This document shows positions 23,045 to 33,304 of a DNA stretch of 64,000 nucleotides, in pieces. The DNA is taken from contig CM028136.1 of the NCBI GenBank assembly GCA_016271365.2, positions 473,666,001 through 473,730,000 on the forward strand. The letters run 5' to 3'. The number at the start of each line of letters is the position of its first letter. The first letter of the stretch is position 1. The DNA is from Neoceratodus forsteri (Eukaryota > Chordata > Ceratodontiformes > Ceratodontidae). The notes beneath the pieces are model-generated. The model did not search any database. It had not been told where the DNA came from and saw only the letters and a list, made by a program, of their open reading frames with translations. A program made the translations under genes and the position numbers.

Positions 23045-23976
23045 TTAAATCTTCATTAATGGTTCTGTATTTTCTTGGATTTCCCTCCATCTTGACCCCA
23101 TTATATCATCTGAAATAATATCTGTTTCATATATTAATTTTTCATTTAATAATGTTTCTTTCAAATTTGTCCACCAATAACATATTTCAAATGTTGGTAA
23201 TTTCTTTGTTTTCCAGTGATTCAAAATCATATGTTTCAGCACCATTGTTGATAATGCTAATATTTTAATATTTTGTGGGGAAATCTTTTTTGTAGAAAAA
23301 TTTTTGAATAAGAATATGTTGGGATCAAAAGGGAGATCTAGTTCAAATTGCTGTTTGATTATTTTATTCAGTTCTGACCACCATTCTTTTATTTCAGGAC
23401 ATTCTCCTAAACAGTGTATGAGTGTACCTTTGTAACCACAGTCATGCCAACATTTCTCAGAGTATTCTTTATTAATTTTAGAAATTTGTTGAGGAGTCAT
23501 GTATGCCCTGTCCAAAATCTTAAACTGTATAGATTTTGTTTTTGCTGAGACATAGTTTTTATGACCTAAAGTTCTCATTGATTCCCATTGATAATCTGTA
23601 AAATGAGTTTTTAACTGGGAATTCCATTTAGTATTTAATTTATGCGTATGGTTTATCTCTTTTTCTACTACCATTTTATAAAATCTGGATAATATTTTAT
23701 GTTGACTTTTATTTTTTAAATCAGTATGTTGTTTTGGGATATTTCCTGATTCTTGAAGGGGTGTTTTAAAAGTATTATGTATTTTTTAAACATATTCCGT
23801 AATGTATAGTAGTAGATCAGATTCCATATTTGGTCTGGAATCTTATCCTTTATTTGTTTATAAGTGGGAAATAGGGCCTCTATTAATAGGTCATCCCATT
23901 TTAATATTTCTATATCTTTTAAAATCTTGAAAAGAACAGTATCATAATCTCCCCATATTCTTTTGTTTGGTCTCAT
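23045..23976 (-). pseudogene. L1 ORF2 C-terminal region
   Basis: Two ORFs (23716-23976 and 23045-23674) carry the post-RT part of ORF2. The second includes the cysteine/histidine segment CWHDCGYKGTLIHCLGECPE, matching the C-x3-C-x7-H-x4-C arrangement typical of L1 ORF2 C-termini, then W-W-LN. A frameshift near 23700 separates them. In intact L1 this segment binds RNA and aids target-primed reverse transcription. Confidence 0.8.
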
Positions 23977-24348
23977 TGGTAAATATATCCATGGAATTTG
24001 TATTCTAGTGGACTTAATATATTTCCTGAATATTACAAATCATGAAGTCAGTATACAGCATGCTGTTTTAAATTATTAGATGTATATCCAAAATATATTT
24101 TGATATTATGGCAGTCTCTGTTGGGTATAGTATTTTTGGTATAGTTCATTGTCTAAATTAGGAAATAATGACCATTGAATATAGGTGGCTAATATTTGTG
24201 CTTATGTATACTATAGGGTCAGGACATCCCATGCCTCCCAATTTGCGTGGTGAGGATATTATAGTCCAAGCAATGTGGGGTTTACCCCACTCCATAAAAA
24301 TGTTGTAAATACTCATTTTAAATTTTGAAACCATTCTTTCCTAGGACA

Positions 24349-26294
24349 CCCTGGCAGATATTCAAAGGGTTGCACATGCGCAACAGTGTTCATGCACAAC
24401 CCACTGATGCGCTCGGTGTGATATTCAAAGGAAAAGTGCATGGTACAAATCCCGACGCCAGAGCACATCAGTGATGTATGCAGGCACAGGTGGGGTGTTC
24501 CCATGCATAACCTGCACAGCCTGATATTCAGCCCGGGATGCAGAGCCATGCATGCGCAACTCCGACCTGTGCCAGCACAAAGTTAAACCAAAAAAAAAAG
24601 GAACTGATGGCCACCCACAGGTGAGCTGCCACATTGCAGGGTGCAACACGGCAGCTGCCACCTGTGGGTGGCCGCCCGAGTTCTGGCTGCACCTGGCAGC
24701 ACCCCCCATGCCTGATCACGGGCATCTGTATAAAAAATTAATGAAACTGTCCAATATCCCTGGTGGTCCAGTGGACCAGCTATCCGCTCGATCACAGGCA
24801 TGTGTAAAAGAAAATATGCCATTATCCCTGGTGGTCTAGCGGACCCTATCTGCCAATCATGGGCATGTGCAAAGAATATATGCTATTATCCTGGTGGTCT
24901 AGCGGACCCTATCTGCCCGATCACGGGCATGTGTAGAAAAGAATATATGCCATTATCCCTGGTGGTCTATTGGACCCTATCTGCCCTATCACAGGCATTT
25001 GTACAAACAAGATAAATCCAATATCCCTGGTGGTCCAGTGGATCCTGTTTTTAATCGCGGGCATCTGTAAAACAAATTCCAATATCCCTGGTGGTCTGGT
25101 GGTACCTCCCCACCCGCCTACTGAGCCCCACTGCCCCACTCCCCCCTGTCAGCCGGCAGACAGCAGTACCCCCCCTGCCTGCCACCCCACTGCCCACCAA
25201 CTGACACCTCGGTAGGGCTGCACACCCATTTGTTTACAGCATGAGCCAATGGGCGTGCAGCACGTACCATACTACACATTCCAGAAATGTGAATGAAAAT
25301 CATTCGCATATCTGAAATGTGAGGAAGAGGGGAGCAGTGCCCATTGGCTCACGCTAGAACCAATGGGCATGCAGTCCCACCGAGGTGTCAGGGCGGTGGG
25401 GCGGCAGGCAGGTGGGGTACTGCCACCCGCCGGCTGATGGAGGGAGCGGGGTGTTGGGGCTCAGTGGGTGGGTGGGGGGTACCACTAGACCACCAGGGAT
25501 ATTGGAATTTTTTTTTTTACAGATGCCCGCGATCGGGCAAACAGCGGTCTACTGGACCACCAGGGATATTGAACTTATCTTGTTTGTACAAATGCCCACG
25601 ATCGGGCAGATAGGGTCCACTAGAACACCAGGGATACTGGAATATTTTCCTTTTACACATGCCCACGATCAGGCAGATAGGGTCCGCTAGACCACCAGGG
25701 ATAATGGCACATATTCTTTTTACACATACCCACGATTGGGCAGATAGGGTCTGCTAGACCACCAGGGATAATGGCATATTTTCTTTTTACACATGCCCAT
25801 GATCGGGCAGATAGAGGTCCACTGGACCGCCAGGGATATTGGACATATTAGGTTTTGTTTTTGCACTACTAATGCCCACGATCGGGCTGCAGGGGGCGTC
25901 GGTCTCCGACGGCTGCTGCCTGGCAGGGTGCCAGGTGCAAGTCATCGGGGATTGGTGCACGTGCATGTAAATGGGGCCATAATGACATGCAAATGGCCCC
26001 ATGTGCACCTTGCATACATTATGGCCCAATTTGCATGTCAAGTTTTGAATATCGCGGTTGCTGTAAATGGCACAATGGAACTTGCGCTAGCACATCTCCA
26101 TGCTCCACTTTGGCCACTTGCGCTGGTGCAGTGCCACTCTGCCATGCACACTGGGGGTGGACAGGGTGCAATATTCAAAGCTGCTGAGCCATGGCACAGC
26201 TCCTTTGAATATCGCTAGTTCACACCCCTGCACAGCCGTTGAGCTGCGCCAAGCTTTGCTTCACAGCCGGGCTTAGCGCTTGAATATCTGGGCC
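24349..26294. mobile_element. 1.95-kb foldback transposon with mirrored 6+6 tandem array
   Basis: The ends are imperfect inverted repeats (left ctggcagatattcaa, right ttgaatatctgggcc), and a second gatattcaaagga motif lies inside each end. Six ~66-bp units with CCCTGGTGGTC lie at about 24758, 24824, 24886, 24956, 25024 and 25086. Six inverted units lie at about 25490, 25556, 25623, 25690, 25757 and 25826. The hairpin centre is near 25290 with tggaatgtg-like inverted sequence. It is inserted in ORF2 of the L1. No transposase is encoded. The ends suggest a cut-and-paste DNA transposon, possibly Harbinger-like, but I could not establish a clear target duplication. Confidence 0.75.
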
Positions 26295-26299
26295 TCTGT

Positions 26300-28090
26300 G
26301 TTTTGTATCACAAACATAAAATGTGGAAGAGCCATCATTTTAATAGTTTCTATTCTCCTTATAATGACAGTGATAGGTTTTTCCAGTTGTCTAATAAAGA
26401 TGTAATTTTATCTTTGCATTGTTGAAGTTTGTCATAATATTTATATTCTGATCAGCTGATATTGTTATGCCCAAATATTTGATATTTTTTGTATTGAGAA
26501 ACTTTTGTATAATTATTTGATTGTAATGGTTGGTGATTGGATAATTTCATTAGAACTGATTTGTTCTTATTTAATTGATAGTCTGAATTTTTGAATAGAG
26601 AGTCATTTCTTTTAAGTGTATTTCTAATGAGGTATCTATATTTTAATTATTAATAAAATGTCACCAGCAAAATGCTTAACTTGACAATTTTGTGATCTAA
26701 ATTGATTCCTTCTATTTTAGGATTTTTTCTTATTGATTCCAAATAGGGTTCCAGTGCTAAGATAAATAAAGTAGGGACAGGGGACAAACCTGCCTTACAC
26801 CATTATAAATCAGGAACTCTTCTGATAGAAACTTATTAATTTGAAACTTTGCTATGGTAGTGTGATATAATGTTTTAACCATAGTTGTCAATTCCTGAAG
26901 GATACCCAATATTTTTAAAGATATGAAATAGGTATTCTTCATTTAATAAGTTGAACGCCTTTGATGCGCCTACTGCTACAGTGTAAAAGTGACAGACGTG
27001 TATTCTTCTTGTATTTATTAAATGTATTATAGCTAGGATTTTTTATTACCTTGTAAATGTTCTTACCCTGCATGAAACCATATTGATTGTAATTTATATA
27101 GTTATTTGAGCTGGCAGTATAGCCTAGAGGTTACAGTAATGAGCTGTGAATGAGCTTGCTACATCCAGCAGACCTGGTTTTGATTCCCACAGCCTCCACT
27201 TGCATACTGTGTGACTCTGAGCAAGTCACTTAACCACCCCAGTGCTTCTGGGTCACCCCTGAAAACAGGAACTTGTGCCTAGTGGGCCTTACCTGGTTAC
27301 CAAAAGAATAAAATAAAAAATTAAATGTTTTTCAATTTGGGTATTTATGATTTTTTTTGCTATTATTTTATAGTCAGGATAATACCACTATTGGTCTATA
27401 ATTTTCTGGCATATCCTTGGTTTTCCTTCTTTATATAGGAGAATAAGTTTAGCTGTTTGCATTGATTGTGGTATTTTATTATCTGTTGAGTTAGATATAA
27501 GATGTTCTATCAGTTTTAATAACCATGGTGTTAATAGGTCTTTAAATGTATTATAAAATTCAGTGGTTAGGCCATCTAAACTTGGTGACTTGTTTCTATG
27601 TGATGTATTTATGGTCTCTATAATATCTAGTTCTGTAATAGGGGTGTATTCCCAGGATTTTGGTACTATTTTAACTTTATCTAAGAAAGTAGACAGTTCT
27701 TCAGGGTCTGCAATGAAGTTATTATGAAAAACTTTTCTGCAGTATTGAAGAAAAACCTTAGTTTTCTCTTCATCTTTTTCACAGTATTCCCTTCTGCAAT
27801 TTTCATATTAGCTATTATGTTCCTTTGTTTTTCTGCTCTTAACAAATTAGCCAACAGTATACCATTTTTATCTGTATGAAAATATCTTATCCTTTTAATT
27901 ATTCTAGCCATTTTTATTGTTTTTTGATATATTTGTCCTTGTTTTTCATTTTGAGTTCAACCCATTCATTGTTATACTTGTTATAGTCCATTGTCATTAC
28001 TTTGTCTAACTGTTTTAATCTGTTATTAATATATTCATTTTGTACATTTATTGATTTATTTTGTTTAATTTGAAATTAGATAATAGAACC
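26300..28090 (-). pseudogene. L1 ORF2 reverse transcriptase region, interrupted
   Basis: The minus strand at 26757-26942 encodes LKILGI, LYHTTIAKFQINKF and NGVRQVCPLSLLYLS, the L1 RT box in which the normal RQGCPLSP has become RQVCPLSL. At 27681-27911 lies the segment joining endonuclease to RT (KRIRYFHTDKNGILLANLLR). A CORE-SINE at 27109 interrupts the RT between them. Frameshifts and stops are frequent, so it is nonfunctional. Confidence 0.75.
27109..27324 (+). mobile_element. MIR-like CORE-SINE, copy 2
   Basis: Head gagctggcagtatagcctag, B-box-like GGTTTTGATTCCC, CORE segment with gtgactctgagcaagtcact and tail ccaaaagaataaaataaaa. It matches the copy at 9948-10169 along its length, in opposite orientation. 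It lies inside the L1 RT region, so it inserted after the L1. Confidence 0.85.
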
Positions 28091-28092
28091 CC

Positions 28093-28930
28093 TTATTGTG
28101 GTCTTAAAGGCATCCCATAATAATAATAATATATAGTAGATGTTGATTCATTAAAGTTAAATTGCCAATATTCTTGCATTGTTTGTTTTATATTGTACAA
28201 ATGTGTCATTTTTAACAGGTCATTATTAAAGGACCATATTCTGTTAAACTCTCTATTATGATCTTCCATTGTAATTTCTGTTGTTCTTAGGGCATGGTCT
28301 GAAAGAAAGATCAAATCTATGTCTACATTTATAAGATATTGTACTAAATTGTTTGATAAAATAAATATAGTCAATTCATGTAAAGGTTTGAGATTTTTTA
28401 TCAAAATGGGTGTGCATTTTATAATTGGGATTCATATGTCTCCATGAGTCTGTTAATAATTCCAGTTCCAAAAAATTATTTATTTTTTTGCAATATTATA
28501 GTTTCCTTTGGAAGGTGGTGAGATTTATGCATTAGGGAATGTTTAAAGCATTAAAGTCCCTGCTAGTATATTATTGAAACTTTGCAATTTCTGTATTCCT
28601 TCAGATAATTTAGTGAGGCATAACTGATAGTGGTCAAAAGGAGCATAGCATGAACCAATTACTGTGTCTTGGTTAAACATTGTTAGCTTTAATAAAACTA
28701 TTCTTCCTTCAGAATCTAAGAAATTATCTATCAGGGTGCAATCTAAGTTTTTCCTAACTAAAATTGCAACTCCTCTACTTTTTCTTGTTCTTCTGCTATA
28801 TATTATATGGCTAATACATTTTTCTTTAACTTTTTATTTCATCATTATCCAGATGAGTCTCCTGGAGACAAATAATATGGGCATTTGTTGTTTTTTATAT
28901 ATTTTAGTAATTTAGCTCTTTTATAGGTGA
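28093..28930 (-). pseudogene. L1 ORF2 endonuclease domain
   Basis: On the minus strand the catalytic box LQETHLDN is read near 28840-28870, followed by a YAPF-like motif near 28630-28650 and LIFLSDHALR (the S-D-H motif) at 28093-28404. This is the order of an apurinic-type endonuclease. The Glu, Asp and His positions are recognisable, but frameshifts split the domain. Confidence 0.75.
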
Positions 28931-29639
28931 GTTTATCAATTTATGTTTAGTAATACAATTTTAGTGTTTTTAAGGTTTGCAATAAAAAATAATTATGCTG
29001 TATATAAATAGGACCATTAGGTTCATTATATCTATTGTTACTGAATGGAATCCATTAACCTTCAAGAAACAAACTATAAATGTTTTGCAAAGAAGAGTTT
29101 TCAGAATTAATGTTAAACTCCTTTGTCACAAACTGTATTGTGTTTCTTGACATTGTATATTTGATACACCAGTGCTTGCTTTCATCCTTATTATGTAACC
29201 AACAAACCCCCCAAAATCAAAAAATAACCAAAAAACATCAATATATTTATTTCTATCAATGAGGCATCTTCATATAAGCACGCCCCTAGCATGTGAAACC
29301 ACTGGAGATACCTCCTTTCCTCCACCCCCCGCTTATTGTTAATCTTATTTGCCTTTCCAGGGTAATTATTTATTTTCCTTCTATAGAATATATTTCATCA
29401 TCTTTATCTCCAAATCTTTATTAAATATTTAAAAACTCATATTTGGGGAGAAAAACAACAATTTACTGTAATTGATCTATTCAGCATTCAAATGCATTAC
29501 TTTGTATACAGTCTTGCATAGCATAACAGTTTTGGTCCCAGCCCCCTTTTGATTATTAAGTACTGTGACACTTCTAGTATTAGTTATTCCTGTTGAAAAA
29601 GTTAGGAATTTTAGATTTTAAATCTGTCAAGGCTTCTTC

Positions 29640-30820
29640 AACTGCATTATATATCATTTGATTGCCATCTATAATACCTTTCATTCTTGTGGGTAGAATC
29701 ATATTAGCAAGGTAGCCTCTAGTCCACAGTTTATTTCTCAAGAAGAAAAAATTTTTCTGGCCTGTACTAATTCAGCTGGTAAATTGTTATAGCCCCTGTA
29801 TGTTAACTTTTTCTTGTTATATACTGCTGACATCAGGCAGTCTTTATCTGTGGAATGTAAACATTTCAATATAATAGGCCTTGGGGTTTGGCATCGGATG
29901 GCTTTGCACCTAGCCCTCTTGTATTGGTCAATGTCAAATGTGATTTCTCTGGTTCAGAGTCCATAAAGGATGCAGCAATAGTTTTAAATGAGTCCAGTAA
30001 ACTTTTAGTTCCATCCCAGGATTCGGTAGTCCTATTATACATATGTTTTTTCTTCTAGCCCTTGTTTCAAAGTCCAGGATTTTGTCTTTAAGTTCTTTGT
30101 TTGTTTTCTCTAAGTTGTTCAGTTGTTTTGAGACTTGCATGGTTTCATCAGATAATTTATTTAATGCCGGTTTTATCTCTAAGACTTCCTTTTTTAAATC
30201 TTGATTTTCTTCCTGAGTTAAGCTGAAATGTGTTTCTAGTTTGTTTTGATGTGTCAACATTTGTTCCATTTTATTGGATATAGAGTTCATCTGTGTAAAC
30301 AGTTTCCTTGCCCTCTGGGAGGGGGGTCTTCTTCATCATTAGTAAATTTATCTTCCCTTTCTTCTTCTGAATCAATTTCTTCAGAACTAACTTCCCCCTC
30401 ACAAGGTTTTTCATCATTTTCATTCTCCATATTGTAGCCAAGTAAATTTGTTATGCTAAACTCATCTGGTCATTGGTTAGCAATTATTTTTGAGTTTAAA
30501 CTGCAAGTATCATTTACTGCTGTTGTATTAGCTGAATCTGTATTAGTAGTAGTAGTTTCAATAAAGGTATCACTTACCCTCCATTTGTCTTGGGATTCCA
30601 CTGTAGTTTTTATGTTATGCTCCAACAAATCTTTTGGGTTTTCAGTGGTCCTTTCCTGGCTGACCGGCTGGTAACCATTTTTGGTACTAGCTGCAGGCCC
30701 CATATCTTTTACCCAGGCACCCGAGTCATTGTCCATTTCTAAACTGGTTGTCTCCTCTGGTACCACCTCATTAATGTTGGCTTCTGATATTTGCTGTTGA
30801 TTTCTATTTACTTCAGCCAC
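29640..30820 (-). pseudogene. L1 ORF1 (RNA-binding chaperone), broken
   Basis: 30470-30820 is an acidic, Asn/Thr-rich N-terminus. 29934-30290 is a coiled coil (heptads of Leu, Met and Ile in NLEKTNKELKDKILDFE), followed by RARRKNICIIGLP, the start of the L1 ORF1 RRM domain. ORF1 normally forms trimers through the coiled coil and packages L1 RNA. A stop or frameshift near 30300-30470 separates the two parts. Confidence 0.75.
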
Positions 30821-31404
30821 ATTTTTGTGTTATCAGTTTTGGCAGTGTGATAGGCCTCCATGGTAAGGGCATTCCAGCAGCTCCATTGATAGATTTCAGC
30901 TGGGCCCTGGAAGAACATGGCTCTTCAGTCCTCTCATTGGCTGATTCAGTGTTAAGCTATTTCATCTTTCCATTTTGCTTCTCATCTAAGTTAAATAGGG
31001 GGAAACATTCCTATGGTGTTACCGATTATTAGTATAGTATCTCCAGCACCCGTTTTGTCTGTTTTGTCAGATGGAATCTGTTTTGCCATGTTTTGGCCTT
31101 TCCTTGTCTGCATGGAGGAGGCTGCTCTGAAGGTTTTGCATTTTTTCTTTGTCTCCTCTTCTTTTTCTAGCAGTGGCTCTATTTGTGGTATTTGACATAC
31201 TGTGTCTTCCAGTTGAATCTTAGTGATAGTTTTAGATTTTAATGTCCATTCATTTCAATGTAAAATCACTCATCCTCTTTTGTTTAGATGTGGTGGGGAA
31301 CGTGTCTAATGGGAGGGTTTCCAGCATGCAGCCTGCATGGTGTCCTGTAGATCCACCACTGTGTGCTTCCTTCCCTCATGGGTGGAGTGCCTCCAACTTT
31401 ACAA

Positions 31405-31700
31405 TTGCGACACTACTTTTGTCTTAAGAAATGCAGGCCCCTGTGAGACCAGCACTTCTGCAGCCACAGGTACTGCTGCATGATATAGGACATATGCATA
31501 CACTTCTGGCTGCAGATGCACAGCCCCCTGTGGGGTCTGCACTTATGCAGCTGCAGATACAAATTCATAAAGGTAGTGCAACAATGCTAGTGCATTTGTG
31601 TCATCGGAAACACCTGTATGTTGTTTGTCTTCCCTGATGATGGCTGTCTTTGGTTGCTTGTGTGTTCTTCTTTGCTGCTTTGGGGGAGGGATTTAGGGTT
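31405..31700. repeat. palindromic minisatellite, right part, and right foldback arm
   Basis: 31415-31600 continues the array broken by the L1 (tgcaggcccctgtgagacca, gcacttctgcagccacaggt). 31588-31700 is the inverted partner of 21962-22085. The element without the L1 would be about 1.3 kb. Confidence 0.75.
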
Positions 31701-31825
31701 GGAAGCCCTAATATCACAGTTTTCCACAGGGTTGGAACCTCATTTCACCACAGTTTTCTACTGTTGTAGTTTTAAGTTAAAGCCTAACTGGTGCATTAAC
31801 ACAGTTTTTTTTTACAATTTTATAT
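31660..31825 (+). repeat. foldback end module, copy at the M5 element
   Basis: Contains ttgctgctttgggggaggga, tagggttggaagccctaata and cctaactggtgcattaacac plus a T run, the same order as at 18140-18270 and 45345-45465. Part of it overlaps the right foldback arm. Confidence 0.65.
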
Positions 31826-31834
31826 ACATGAAAG

Positions 31835-32485
31835 GTCATCCAGCATTTTGGGTTTTTTCTCCTGGGAAGGGCAGCTGCATTTCAGGCAATCTGTTATACA
31901 TAGTACATATGCATTCCTTTTATACCCCTTAACTGAATTACACACAATATATGTTTCACCCTAAGCCTTGTCAGCATGCTGTTCTGCTCTGTCTCATTTT
32001 TTTCCTGTAATTTAGTGGTTAAAACCCAGACCCCATACCTGGGAATTGCTGAGGTTCCTTGCTCACCACTTGGTCAGAAAGAGCAGGGGAATGAATTAAG
32101 GAGGGGTTACTGAGGATCACAGATGTGAGCTCATGTTGGGTATGGGGAAGTAGATCAGCAGGGCTACTAATCCAACAGGACCTTGCTGTCTTCCAGCATT
32201 AATGGGTACAATTGCCAGCTCAATTCCTTGCACTGCGTCCTGTTCCTCCCCTACTGCCATGCTGATTTTGCTGTTTGCATGTCCTAAATTCCTGGTCAAA
32301 AAGAAACTGGCACAGATACTATGCTCTGCATAAACCATCAATTTATTGATTCAAAATGTGCATAAGTGCTATAGTGCAAAAACTACAAACAAGTATGAGA
32401 AGTTCAAAATGTCAAGGCTTTTGGTAGCCCTGGCACTTCAGGTCATACCGGCACTACATCTGGTGTGGGAAGGGTGGCTACTAAA
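31835..32485. other. no recognised feature
   Basis: No domain-bearing ORF or repeat structure is seen. Confidence 0.4.
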
Positions 32486-32489
32486 ACAA

Positions 32490-32557
32490 TGCCCAGATAG
32501 ATAGATAGATAGATATAGATATAGATATAGATATAGATATAGATATAGATAGATATA

Positions 32558-32603
<46 letters not shown>
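32490..32603 (+). repeat. (GATA)n / (GATATA)n / (TA)n compound microsatellite
   Basis: gata units (about 32494-32515) pass into agatat units (about 32515-32558) and then about 20 TA units (about 32562-32603). ORFs read through it as Ile/Tyr or Ser/Ile strings and are artefacts. Confidence 0.95.
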
Positions 32604-32605
<2 letters not shown>

Positions 32606-33300
32606 CCTCATTTGTCATATAAATTTGTATTCTAAAGTAGGCAATTAGATTACTGCCAAAGAACATTAACTGCTATAATATATTAGATCACTCTGGATCT
32701 GTCAATCGGCAAACAACAACAATTAGCAATGGAAGTATTTACTACCAGTGCAATGAAAAATCTGATAAATATCAAACCCTGTGGTATTTAAAGTGAAACT
32801 AGTGCATAAATAGTAGCAACTTTGATGCGTATGTAAAATTGATCAAACACTTAAAAAGGAAACAGAATTTTACACTGATGCATAAAATGTTAGCTACTTC
32901 ATGCACAGACTGTTATATGTAACCATAATGTCTGAATTATAGAATGGGTAGAAAGAATGCTGGCTGCTGATTGGGCAAGAGGTACTTTCAACTGGGCCAT
33001 TATCCCAGGAAACAGCCTGGCTGAAAGTATTTCAACAAAAATATGTTTTACAAAATAAGTCAAATTTAGTAAAATGACACATTTCATAATTACAATAAGA
33101 CACTCTTGTGGGGTACTATGGTGGGCTAACAGCCCTTCTTGGGTACTGGAAGCACTTGACTTGACCTCATGCTTCGCCTCACCTGATGAGAGTTGTTATG
33201 TTACCATAATACACCCCCTGTCTTGCCTTATTGCTTAACTGACATGCAGTAGCTAAAAAGTGTGAATGTTTTAACCATACAATAGTCTAAATTAACTTAT
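32604..33300. other. no recognised feature
   Basis: AT-rich sequence without an identifiable element. CR1 sequence begins just after it. Confidence 0.4.
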
Positions 33301-33304
33301 GTGA

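Larger units (their letters stand above)
22812..31404 (-). mobile_element. L1-clade LINE, near full-length, with two nested insertions
   Basis: The minus-strand element has a 5' region (30820-31404), ORF1 (29640-30820), ORF2 endonuclease (28090-28930), RT (26300-28090) and C-terminal region (23045-24010). Its 3' end carries AATAAA and an A-rich tail at 22812-22860. A foldback transposon (24349-26294) and a CORE-SINE (27109-27324) lie inside it. Flanking sequence on both sides comes from one minisatellite unit, with an ~11-bp target duplication (aaaactacttct versus acactactttt). Net length without insertions is about 6.4 kb, normal for L1. Many stops make it inactive. Confidence 0.85.

Noticed and set aside
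32481..32666. Ile/Tyr/Ser repeat ORF
   Set aside because: It is a translation of the GATA/TA compound microsatellite.
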